Notes under the pieces: generated by a model
The model's input: the letters and a program-made list of their open reading frames with translations, nothing else
What the model was told of the DNA's origin: nothing
Databases searched by the model: none
Part shown: positions 43,853 to 51,790 of the stretch, piece by piece
Layout: every line of letters begins with the position of its first letter
Position numbering within the stretch: position 1 is the stretch's first letter
Source: Zeimonas sp032027205
Lineage (GTDB): Bacteria; Pseudomonadota; Gammaproteobacteria; Burkholderiales; Burkholderiaceae_E
Direction of reading: 5' to 3'
NCBI GenBank assembly: GCA_032027205.1
Contig: JAVSMN010000001.1
Span: 62,001-126,000, forward strand
DNA length: 64,000 nucleotides
Made by a program: the position numbers and the translations under genes

Positions 43853-45487
43853 GTGTGGTGGCTGGGCCTGTTTTTCGAACGGCTGTCGCTCGACATCGTC
43901 GAACGCGGCATCGCCGTTCCCGACGTGGCGCTCGCGCTGTGCGACCGGCACTTCGTGCTCGACGCCACCGACGCCGCCCGCGCACAGGGCATCGCCTGCG
44001 GAATGAAACGCGCGGCAGCCCAGGCGCTCGTGCCTGCGCTGCCGCTGCTCGAACGCGATCCGGACGCCGAACGCCGAACGCTCGAATCCGTTGCCGCCTG
44101 GATGCAGCAGTTCACCCCGTCGGTGAGCCTGCAATCCGATCTCGCCTTCGAAGCCTTCGACGATGCACCGTCACCGTGCGGGCTGCTCGCCGAGGTGGCG
44201 CCGAGCCTGCGCTATTTCGGCGGCTTCCGCGCATTGTTCGCCCGCGTGCACGAGGGCCTGCGCTCGCTCGGCTATCGCGTGCGCATCGGCGCCGCGCCCA
44301 CGGCGAGCGCCGCCTGGCTCCTGGCGCGTCATCGAGACGCTTCGTTCGCCTCTCAGGCGCGCCTGGAGCAGCGCATCGGCGCGCTGCCGGCACACCTGCT
44401 CGCACGCACGCGCGCGCAGCGCGAGCTGCTCGATTCGATCGACGTGCGCTGCGTGCGTGACCTGCTTGCGCTACCGCGCGCCGCGATCGCGCGCCGCCTG
44501 GGCGGCACGCTGCTCGACGAGCTCGATCGCGCGCTCGGACGCCGGCCCGAACCGAGACGATGGTTCGAGGCTCCTGCCGAATTCGATCTGCGCATCGAAC
44601 TGCTCGCCAACGTCGAGCACGCCGAGGCACTCGTGTTCGCCGCCCGCCGCCTGATCGATCCGATGACCGGCTGGCTCGCCGCGCGTCAGGCCGCGATTCG
44701 CGCCTTCACGCTGCACGCCGAGCACGACGAGCACGACGACACGCGCATCGAGATCCGGCTCGCCGATCCCACGCGCGATGCCGATCGACTGTTCATGCTG
44801 CTGCGCGAGAAACTGGCCGTCACGCGCCTGCCGGAAGCGACGCATGCATTGCGCTTGCGCTGCGAGGACGTCGTTGCACTGCCCGACCACAGCGGCGACC
44901 TGTTCCCCGCACCGGGCGCGGCGCACGAGAACCTGCGCCGTCTCGTCGAACGGCTGCAGGCTCGCCTCGGAGCGCAGCACGTGCAGCGGTTGCGACTCGT
45001 TGCCGACCACCGGCCGGAAGCGGCCTACCGGATCGAGCCGATCGACGCGCCCGGGCTGGCAGTGCACGCCAGGCGCTCAGCCTCGCCGCCGTCCGCACCG
45101 CCGCCGTCCGCACCGCCGCCGTCCGCACCGCCGCCGTCCGCACCGCCGCCGTCCGCACCGCCGCCGTCCGCACCGATGCCGCACGCGCCCATGCGGAGTT
45201 CCTCCGTACCGGCCCCTTCCCTGCCGATGGCGTCGCTGCCTCGGCCCTTGTGGCTGCTCGATCGCCCGATCGCCCTCGCCGAACGCAACAACCGCCCCTG
45301 GTGGCACTCCCCGTTACGGCTGCTGGCCGGTCCGGAACGGATCGAAGGCGGCTGGTGGGACGACGCGCTGATGCAGCGCGACTATTTCATCGCCGAAGAC
45401 GAGACGCACGCGCTGTACTGGATCTACCGCGAGCGCTCCGCGAACGACGGTCGTCGCGGGTGGTTCGTGCAGGGGAGGTTTGGCTGA
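43853..45487 (+). CDS. imuB: ImuB, Y-family polymerase-like protein
   Basis: 544 aa from GTG 43853 (GAGG 9 nt upstream). Palm/fingers/thumb of a Y-family polymerase, but the first catalytic acidic motif is replaced (WWLGLFFERLSLD instead of DMDxFFA), so it is a non-catalytic adaptor as in other ImuB proteins. A low-complexity PPSAP repeat (about residues 412-441) separates the little-finger domain from a conserved C-terminal domain (RPLWLLDRPI, GPERIEGGWWD, RDYFIAED). Recruits DnaE2 and the beta clamp. Confidence 0.9.
   Translation: MWWLGLFFERLSLDIVERGIAVPDVALALCDRHFVLDATDAARAQGIACGMKRAAAQALVPALPLLERDPDAERRTLESVAAWMQQFTPSVSLQSDLAFEAFDDAPSPCGLLAEVAPSLRYFGGFRALFARVHEGLRSLGYRVRIGAAPTASAAWLLARHRDASFASQARLEQRIGALPAHLLARTRAQRELLDSIDVRCVRDLLALPRAAIARRLGGTLLDELDRALGRRPEPRRWFEAPAEFDLRIELLANVEHAEALVFAARRLIDPMTGWLAARQAAIRAFTLHAEHDEHDDTRIEIRLADPTRDADRLFMLLREKLAVTRLPEATHALRLRCEDVVALPDHSGDLFPAPGAAHENLRRLVERLQARLGAQHVQRLRLVADHRPEAAYRIEPIDAPGLAVHARRSASPPSAPPPSAPPPSAPPPSAPPPSAPPPSAPMPHAPMRSSSVPAPSLPMASLPRPLWLLDRPIALAERNNRPWWHSPLRLLAGPERIEGGWWDDALMQRDYFIAEDETHALYWIYRERSANDGRRGWFVQGRFG
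45086..45175 (+). repeat. Six perfect copies of a 15-bp tandem repeat in imuB
   Basis: Unit CCGCCGTCCGCACCG repeated six times without a mismatch, encoding PPSAP x6; the flanking bases continue the pattern imperfectly (PPSAPMPHAP). In frame, so length changes alter only the linker. Confidence 0.95.
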
Positions 45488-45500
45488 AGGCGGTGCCTTC

Positions 45501-45884
45501 TCACCCTTCACTTCCGAATGTGCGTTCGCGCTTCTCCGCCACCGCCTGGCAATCGACGCAGCGGTGCGCGAGCGGAGCGGCAGTCAGGCGTTCGAAGGGA
45601 ATCTCGACGCCGCATTCGGTGCAGACGCCGTAGGTGCCTTCCTCGATGCGGCGCAGCGAAGCGCGCAGCCCGCGCCATTCATCGACGTCGCGCCTGGCTT
45701 CCGAGAGATCGACCTCGCTCTCGGTGAGGATCGAACCGAGGTCGCCGGCATCGCCGACGCCGTCGAAACTGGAAAGGCCTTCGGCGCTTTCGCCGAGTTT
45801 GCGTGCGATCTCTTCTTCCAGCACGGCAAGACGGCTGCGGATCTGCGCGACGAGTTGCTCGAGCTGAGCTTCGGACAAGGACAT
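45501..45884 (-). CDS. DksA/TraR-type zinc finger protein
   Basis: 127 aa from ATG 45884 (CGGAGGTG upstream). N-terminal coiled coil with acidic tip (DGVGDAGD, residues 41-48) and a C4 zinc finger C88-x2-C91...C109-x2-C112. Such proteins bind the RNA polymerase secondary channel. Shorter than DksA and lacking the DxxDxA tip, so probably a DksA paralog rather than the main DksA. Preceded by an FNR-type box. Confidence 0.9.
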   Translation of the reverse strand: MSLSEAQLEQLVAQIRSRLAVLEEEIARKLGESAEGLSSFDGVGDAGDLGSILTESEVDLSEARRDVDEWRGLRASLRRIEEGTYGVCTECGVEIPFERLTAAPLAHRCVDCQAVAEKRERTFGSEG

Positions 45885-45931
45885 ACGGACACCTCCGGAT
45901 ACCGATCGTACGTGGGCGTCCGATGTCGGCG

Positions 45932-45945
45932 TTGATCAGCGTCAA
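45932..45945. promoter_or_regulatory. FNR/Dnr-type operator before the DksA-like gene
   Basis: TTGATCAGCGTCAA matches TTGAT-N4-ATCAA in 9 of 10 positions. A minus-strand TACGAT hexamer (45910-45905) gives +1 near 45898 and an operator centre at about -41, the class II position. The remaining bases to 46037 show nothing else. Confidence 0.6.
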
Positions 45946-46037
45946 CGCGGTGCACCCGACGTGCCCGGGCGGCGACATCGGGTCGATCGAGCCGGCCCGG
46001 ATTCCGGCACGCCGACGGCAAACTCTGCCGGTCGGCG

Positions 46038-46811
46038 CTAACGCAACGGCGCGACCCGGTCGACGACGTCGGTGATCACCGCGTCGAGCCCGGCGGCGAA
46101 CAGCTCGTCGACGCGTGCCTGGTCGTTCACCGTCCACGCGAGCACGCGCAACGATGCGTCGTGCGCCTGCGCGATGAGCGCGGCGTTCAGCAGCGAATGG
46201 CGGGCATCGAGTGCGACGCAACCGAGCGCCGTGCAGCACTCGAGCCAGTCACCAGGCAGCTCCGAGACCAGCAGCGCGCGCGGAAGTTCGGGCGCGACCT
46301 CGCGCGCGGCGGCAAGCGCAACCGTCGAGAAGGACGACAGCAGCGGCGGCACGCCGACATCGCGCCAGGCGGCGCGCGCATCGAGCGCGACCGCCGCGCC
46401 AGTTTCCCGCTCACGGCCCGGCGTCGGCTTGATCTCGATATTGAGCATCACGTCGTTGGCCAGCACCCAGCGCGCGACGCGCTCCAGCGTCGGAATGCCC
46501 TCGCCGGCGAAGGCTGCCGAATGCCAGCTGCCGGCGTCGAGCCGGGCGAGCGCAGCGAAGGATTGCGCGTCGACGCGTCCGCTTCCGCCGGTCGTGCGAT
46601 CGAGCGTCGCGTCGTGCATCAGCAGCGCCACGCCGTCGCCCGAGAGCTTCGCGTCTATCTCGAACATCCGATAGCCGAACGAGTGCCCGGTGCGCAGCGC
46701 CGCCAGCGTGTTCTCGGGCGCCAGGCTTCCGGCGCCGCGGTGCGCGATGAAGGCCGGATACGGCCAGTCGGAGAACGAGACGCACGCGCACGCGCGAGGC
46801 GACGCGCTCAC
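46038..46811 (-). CDS. ugpQ: Glycerophosphodiester phosphodiesterase UgpQ
   Basis: 257 aa from GTG 46811. GDPD family TIM barrel: AHRGAGSLAPENTLAAL, FEIDAKLSGDGVALLMHDATLDRTT, NIEIKPTPG, and the C-terminal AWTVNDQARVDELFAAGLDAVITD. Releases glycerol-3-phosphate from deacylated phospholipids in the cytoplasm. Last gene of the ugp cluster. Confidence 0.93.
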   Translation of the reverse strand: MSASPRACACVSFSDWPYPAFIAHRGAGSLAPENTLAALRTGHSFGYRMFEIDAKLSGDGVALLMHDATLDRTTGGSGRVDAQSFAALARLDAGSWHSAAFAGEGIPTLERVARWVLANDVMLNIEIKPTPGRERETGAAVALDARAAWRDVGVPPLLSSFSTVALAAAREVAPELPRALLVSELPGDWLECCTALGCVALDARHSLLNAALIAQAHDASLRVLAWTVNDQARVDELFAAGLDAVITDVVDRVAPLR

Positions 46812-46845
46812 GACGCCGGCTTCCGGTTGCCGCGCTTGCGCGAGC

Positions 46846-47691
46846 TCATTTGTCCGACTCCACCAGGCCCTTGACAAACCACTTCTGCATCAGCACCACG
46901 ACGAACACCGGCGGCAGCATCGCGAGCACTGCGGTAGCCATCACGAGGTGCCATTCGGTGGCGGCATCGCCGCCGGCGATCATCCGCTTGATGCCGATCA
47001 CCACCGGGTACATCGACTCCTGCGTGGTGACGAGCAGCGGCCACAGGTACTGGTTCCATCCGTAGACGAACTGGATGACGAACAGCGCCGCGATGCTGGT
47101 GCGCGACAGCGGCAGCAGCACGTGCCAGAAGAAGCGCATCGGCCCGGCGCCGTCGATTTTCGCCGCCTCGGCGAGCTCGTCGGGAACCGTCATGAAGAAC
47201 TGGCGAAACAGGAACGTGGCGGTGGCCGACGCGATCAGCGGCAGCGTAAGGCCCGCATAGGTATCGATCAGGTGCAGGTCGGCCATCACCTGGTAGGTCG
47301 GCATGATGCGCACCTCGACCGGCAGCATCAGCGTGACGAAGATCAGCCAGAACGCGGTGCGTCGGAACGGGAAGCGGAAGTAGATCAGCGCGAACGCCGA
47401 CAGCAGCGAGATCGCGATCTTGCCGATCGCGATCGTCAGCGCCATGACCAGGCTGATGTACATCATTCGCGCGACAGGCGCCGTCGTGTTCCCGGCGCCC
47501 GAGGCGAGCACCTCGCCGTAGTTCTTCAGGAATTGCGTACCGGGCAGCAGGCTCATCGGTACGGTCTGCACCTCGTCGAGCGTCTGCGTGGACGCAACGA
47601 AGGTCACCCAAACCGGGAACGCGACGACGAGCACGCCGAGCGTGAGCACGAAATAGGTGAGGATCCGGGCGGAAAGGCTGCGGCCGGGCAT
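46846..47691 (-). CDS. ugpE: Glycerol-3-phosphate ABC transporter permease UgpE
   Basis: 281 aa, six membrane helices, with the permease EAA loop ELAEAAKIDGAGPMRFFWHVLLPLSR and MISLL-type C-terminal MQKWFVKGL. Partner of UgpA in the inner membrane. 25 nt after ugpA. Confidence 0.93.
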   Translation of the reverse strand: MPGRSLSARILTYFVLTLGVLVVAFPVWVTFVASTQTLDEVQTVPMSLLPGTQFLKNYGEVLASGAGNTTAPVARMMYISLVMALTIAIGKIAISLLSAFALIYFRFPFRRTAFWLIFVTLMLPVEVRIMPTYQVMADLHLIDTYAGLTLPLIASATATFLFRQFFMTVPDELAEAAKIDGAGPMRFFWHVLLPLSRTSIAALFVIQFVYGWNQYLWPLLVTTQESMYPVVIGIKRMIAGGDAATEWHLVMATAVLAMLPPVFVVVLMQKWFVKGLVESDK

Positions 47692-47716
47692 GAGTCAGCA
47701 GGTCAGCGACCCGTTC

Positions 47717-48601
47717 TCAGTATCGAACGCGCCGTTCGACATAGCGAAACTGGATGACGGTGAGCGCGAGGACGATAGCCATCAGGATCACCGACTGTGC
47801 GGCCGAGCCGCCGATGTCGAGCGCCTTGAAGCCGTCGTTGTACACCTTGTAGACCAGGATCTCGGTGGCCTTCGCCGGCCCGCCGCCGGTGGCCGCGTCG
47901 ACAATCGCAAAAGTGTCGAAGAACGCGTAGACGACGTTGACGACCAGCAGGAAGAAGGTGGTGGGCGACAGCAGCGGGAAGATCACCGAGCGGAACGTGC
48001 GCCAGGCGCCGGCGCCATCGATCGCCGCGGCTTCGATCAGCGACTTCGGGATCGACTGCAATCCGGCGAGGAAGAAGATGAAGTTGTAGCTGATCTGCTT
48101 CCAGACGGCGGCGACGACGATCAGGATCATCGCATGCCCGCCGTCGAGCACGTGGTTCCACTCGACGCCGGCAGCACGCAGCCAGTGCGAGACGATGCCC
48201 AGCGTCGGGTTGAACAGGAAGATCCACAGCACGCCGGCGATCGCGGGAGCGACCGCGTACGGCACGATCAGCAGCGTGCGGAACATGTAGGCGCCGCGGA
48301 TCGCGCGGTCGGCGAAATACGCGAGGGCGAGGCTCAGCGTGAGCCCGATCGCGGTGACGGCGATCGAGAACACCGCCGTCACCTGGAACGAGTACAGGTA
48401 CAGCTCGTCCGAGAACAGGTACTCGAAGTTCTCCAGGCCGACGAACTGCAGACTTCCACCGAAGGCGTCCTGGATGAACACCGACTGGAACAGCGCCTGC
48501 ATCGCCGGCCAGTAGAAGAAGACCAGGACGATCGCCAGCTGCGGCGCGAGCAGCGCGGCCGGGAGCCACCCGGCCGCGCCGAAGAGAACGCGCTTTTCCA
48601 G
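47717..48601 (-). CDS. ugpA: Glycerol-3-phosphate ABC transporter permease UgpA
   Basis: 294 aa when started at CTG 48601 (GGGAG 9 nt upstream, within the ugpB end). The in-frame codons before it lead straight into the ugpB TAG, and no ATG, GTG or TTG occurs until Met at 48502, which would remove the conserved first helix (LEKRVLFGAAGWLPAALLAPQLAIVLVFFYWPA). Six helices and EAA loop SLIEAAAIDGAGAWRTFRSVIFPLLS. The CTG start is inferred, not proven. Confidence 0.88.
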   Translation of the reverse strand: MEKRVLFGAAGWLPAALLAPQLAIVLVFFYWPAMQALFQSVFIQDAFGGSLQFVGLENFEYLFSDELYLYSFQVTAVFSIAVTAIGLTLSLALAYFADRAIRGAYMFRTLLIVPYAVAPAIAGVLWIFLFNPTLGIVSHWLRAAGVEWNHVLDGGHAMILIVVAAVWKQISYNFIFFLAGLQSIPKSLIEAAAIDGAGAWRTFRSVIFPLLSPTTFFLLVVNVVYAFFDTFAIVDAATGGGPAKATEILVYKVYNDGFKALDIGGSAAQSVILMAIVLALTVIQFRYVERRVRY

Positions 48602-48607
48602 GGCGCC

Positions 48608-49951
48608 CTACTCCCGCGCCGTGCGCTCGAAGCGCACCAGCTGCTCGTCGCCGCGCCGCTTCATGTTCGCCAGCGCCGTCTTCGGATCCTGCTTGCCGGC
48701 GAGCATCGCCTCCAGTTCCTCGTGGACGATATCGCGGATCTGCACCATGTTGCCCAGCCGCACGCCGCGCGACTTGTCGGTGGTCTTGACGATCATCTGC
48801 TGCACCGGCACGTCGGTTCCAGGGTTCTTCTCGTAGAAGCCCGATTTCTTCGTCAGCTCGTAGGCGGCGATCGTCAGCGGCAGGTAGCCGGTGGCCTGGT
48901 GCCATTCCGCCTGGATCTCCGGCGACGACAGGAACGTGAAGAACTTCGCGATGCCCTTGTACTCGTCGGCCGACTTGCCGCTCATCACCCACAGGCTGGC
49001 GCCGCCAATGATCGTGTTCTGCGGCGCGCCCGGCACGTCGGAGTAGTACGGCAGCTTCGAGATGCCGAAGTCGAACTTGGCGTTCTTCTTGATGTTGCCG
49101 TAGGCGGAGGAGCTGCCGGTGAACATCGCGCACTCGCCGCTGTAGAACTTGGCGTCACCTTCGGTCGTGCGACCCGGGTAGACGAACAGGCCCTGCTTCG
49201 ACCATTCGAGCAGATTGGTCAGGTGCCGCTCGAACAGCGGCTTGTCCACCGCCAGGCGCGCCTTCAGGCTTGCGAAACCGTTGTTCTCGGTGGCGAACAG
49301 CGTGTTGTGCCACGCCGAGAAACTCTCCATGTGCACCCAGCTCGCCCAACTCGATGTGAACGGGCACGACGAGGCGTTCGACGCCTTGACCTTCGCGGCC
49401 GCCGCAGCGAACTCGCTCCAGGTCTCGGGCGCCTTCTCCACGCCTGCCTTCTTCAACGCGTCCTTGTTGTAGTAGAAAACCGTGGTCGAGCTGTTGAACG
49501 GGAACGACAGCATCTCGCCCTTGCGCGTCGTGTAGTAGCCCGCAACGGCCGGCACGTACGCGCCGCTATCGAACTTCTCGCCGGCGTCCTTCATCAGCTT
49601 CTCGACTGGAACGATCGCGCCCTTGGCGGCCATCATCGTCGCCGTGCCCACCTCGAACACCTGCACGATGTGGGGTGCGTTGCCGGCACGGTATGCCGCG
49701 ATCGCCTGCGTCATCGATTCCGGGTAGCCACCCTTGTAGACCGCGGTGACCTTGTAGTCGGACTGGCTCTTGCTGAAGCGCTCGGCCAGGCTGTTGATGC
49801 GGTCGTTGTTCGCGCCTGTCATCGAATGCCACCACTGGATCTCGGTGACGGCGCTCGCCGACGTCCATGCGAGCGCGCCTCCTGCGAGCGTCATCGCCAC
49901 CAGCGATGCGCGTGTCCAGGCGGCAACGCTCCGACCTTGCCTTCGGTTCAT
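48608..49951 (-). CDS. ugpB: Glycerol-3-phosphate-binding periplasmic protein UgpB
   Basis: 447 aa from ATG 49951 (GGAGATCC upstream). Signal peptide ending TSASA, then family 1 solute-binding fold with the UgpB features EIQWWHSMTGANNDRIN, YKGGYPE, FPFNSSTTVFYYNKDAL and GGASLWVMSG. Captures glycerol-3-phosphate or glycerophosphodiesters. First gene of the cluster; no PHO box was recognised upstream (49952-50084). Confidence 0.95.
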   Translation of the reverse strand: MNRRQGRSVAAWTRASLVAMTLAGGALAWTSASAVTEIQWWHSMTGANNDRINSLAERFSKSQSDYKVTAVYKGGYPESMTQAIAAYRAGNAPHIVQVFEVGTATMMAAKGAIVPVEKLMKDAGEKFDSGAYVPAVAGYYTTRKGEMLSFPFNSSTTVFYYNKDALKKAGVEKAPETWSEFAAAAAKVKASNASSCPFTSSWASWVHMESFSAWHNTLFATENNGFASLKARLAVDKPLFERHLTNLLEWSKQGLFVYPGRTTEGDAKFYSGECAMFTGSSSAYGNIKKNAKFDFGISKLPYYSDVPGAPQNTIIGGASLWVMSGKSADEYKGIAKFFTFLSSPEIQAEWHQATGYLPLTIAAYELTKKSGFYEKNPGTDVPVQQMIVKTTDKSRGVRLGNMVQIRDIVHEELEAMLAGKQDPKTALANMKRRGDEQLVRFERTARE

Positions 49952-50084
49952 ACGGATCTCCTTCGATTTCGTCAACGGCGCTTCCTGGCGCCGGTTCGCC
50001 CGTAGAGGCGGCCGAAATGATGCGGCGCCAATGTGACAGACCGACGAAGGCCACGCAACAAGGGGCGTCCCGAATTGGTGCCTT

Positions 50085-50750
50085 TCAGGAGAGGCGCTCG
50101 TCGCCGCCCGCTCCAGCCGAAGATCGGCGCGACCACGCCTCGACGATCTCCGCCGCATTGCGCAGGTCGCCCAGCCACTGCTCGTAGGCCGCCTCGCGCT
50201 CCTCGCCGCGGATGCGCAGCAGCGCCGACGGATGCAGCATGGCGAGCACGCGCAGGCCGTCGTCGCGCCGCAGCCATTGGCCGCGCTCGCGCGTGACCGC
50301 CACGCTTCGATGCAACAACGAGCGGGCCGCCGTTGCGCCGAGCGCGATCGCCGCGCGCGGCTCGACGAGCCGGATCTCGTCCTCGAGCCAGTGCAGGCAG
50401 GCCGCCGCTTCACGCTGCGAAGGCGTCTTGTGGATGCGCCGCTTGCCGCGCAACTCGAACTTGAAGTGCTTGACCGCGTTACTGACGAACAGCGCCTCGC
50501 GCGGCCAGCCGAGCGAGTCGATGGCGCGAAACAGCAGTTGGCCGGCGGGCCCGACGAACGGGTGGCCCTGCAGGTCTTCCCGGTCGCCGGGCACTTCGCC
50601 GACGAGCATCAGCGCGGGGGACAAGGCACCTTCGCCGGCGACGCCCTGCGTGGCGAAGTAGCCCAGCGGGCATTCGCGACAGCGTTGCAGCGCGTCGCGC
50701 AGCGCGGCGAGCGCGTCACGTGCGGCGGCATCGGCGTTTCGCGCAGGCAT
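50085..50750 (-). CDS. udgX: UdgX-type uracil-DNA binding protein
   Basis: 221 aa from ATG 50750. Family 4-like UDG fold: GEVPGDREDLQGHPFVGPAG (residues 51-70), and the diagnostic loop KRRIHKTPS with K103, R104, R105 and H107, equivalent to the His that forms a covalent bond with DNA in mycobacterial UdgX. Iron-sulfur ligands C24, C27 and C118 are seen; H95 may be the fourth. HPSALLRI closes the active site. Predicted to excise uracil and stay bound to the abasic site. Near SOS polymerase genes but with no LexA box. Confidence 0.88.
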   Translation of the reverse strand: MPARNADAAARDALAALRDALQRCRECPLGYFATQGVAGEGALSPALMLVGEVPGDREDLQGHPFVGPAGQLLFRAIDSLGWPREALFVSNAVKHFKFELRGKRRIHKTPSQREAAACLHWLEDEIRLVEPRAAIALGATAARSLLHRSVAVTRERGQWLRRDDGLRVLAMLHPSALLRIRGEEREAAYEQWLGDLRNAAEIVEAWSRRSSAGAGGDERLS

Positions 50751-50790
50751 CGCGGACAATGCTACGCGCAGATCCTGTATAACGCCGCTC

Positions 50791-51678
50791 GTGTCCGACT
50801 CCTCGTCCACGTTGCCACCTCGCGCCGTTGCTACGCAGGTCGTGCTGTGCATGATCTGGGGCCTCGGACAGGTGGCGACCAAGGTCGGCAACGGCGGCAT
50901 CTCGCCGGTCTGGCAGGCCGCGCTGCGCTCGATTGGCGCGGCGCTGCTGCTGTCCGCCTGGATCTTCGGGCGCCGCATCCGATTGCGGGACTACGAGGAG
51001 ACGCTCGTGCCGGGCGTCCTCGTCGGCGTGTTGTTTGCGCTCGAGTTCGTCTGCCTGTTCGTCGGTCTTGTCTACACCACTGCTGTGCGTGCGGTGCTGC
51101 TGCTCTATTCGGCGCCCTTCTTCGTCGCGCTCGGCGCGCACGCCTTTGTTTCCGGTGATCGACTCACGCGGCAGAAAGTCCTGGGCCTCGCTGCCGCCTT
51201 CGCCGGACTCGTCATCGCCTTCGGCGGGCGCATCGGCACCGCGGAAACCGGCGCGCTGCTCGGCGATGCGCTGTGCCTGGGCGCGGCCTTCTTCTGGGCG
51301 TCGACGACGATCGTCATCAAGACGAGTTCGCTGCGCCGCGCGCCCGCCGAGCTGACGCTGCTGTACCAGCTCGGCGTCTCCGCCGTCGTCCTGGTCGCGC
51401 TGTCGTACGCGTTCGACGAACGAGGCGTCTTCGCGCCGTCGCCGATCGTCTGGGCTTCGCTCGCATTCCAGACCGTCGTCATCGCGTGCGCAAGCTACCT
51501 CGCCTGGTTCTGGCTCGTCGCGCACTATCGCGCGACGACGCTGCACGCGTTCACCTTCCTCACGCCGCTGTTCGGCGTCGTCGCCGGCGCCGTGCTGCTC
51601 GACGAGCCGATCGGCGCGTCGCTCGTGGTTGCGCTCGTGCTGATCGCGGGCGGAATCGTGCTCGTCAATCGCGGCTGA
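50791..51678 (+). CDS. EamA/DMT superfamily transporter
   Basis: 295 aa from GTG 50791, ten predicted membrane helices in two EamA halves (MIWGLGQVATKVG..., LCLGAAFFWASTTIVIKTSS...). Metabolite exporter family; substrate unknown. 40 bp shared with divergent udgX. Followed 112 nt later by eutB. Confidence 0.9.
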   Translation: MSDSSSTLPPRAVATQVVLCMIWGLGQVATKVGNGGISPVWQAALRSIGAALLLSAWIFGRRIRLRDYEETLVPGVLVGVLFALEFVCLFVGLVYTTAVRAVLLLYSAPFFVALGAHAFVSGDRLTRQKVLGLAAAFAGLVIAFGGRIGTAETGALLGDALCLGAAFFWASTTIVIKTSSLRRAPAELTLLYQLGVSAVVLVALSYAFDERGVFAPSPIVWASLAFQTVVIACASYLAWFWLVAHYRATTLHAFTFLTPLFGVVAGAVLLDEPIGASLVVALVLIAGGIVLVNRG

Positions 51679-51790
51679 CCCGTCGCACCTTCGCGCGGGT
51701 CGGGGCGGAAGGACGGCGGTTGGCGTTCGCGTTACTGTTGCAGCGATGGTCGCGTCGCGACGGCCGACCGTTTCCGAGCAGGGCAGGCAA

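Noticed and set aside
45086..45175. CRISPR-like spacing of short repeats
   Set aside because: The 15-bp units are directly tandem without spacers and in frame within imuB.
51720..51775. Possible sigma-54 promoter (TTGGC ... TTGCAG) before eutB
   Set aside because: The GG and GC elements are too far apart (about 16 instead of 10 bases).
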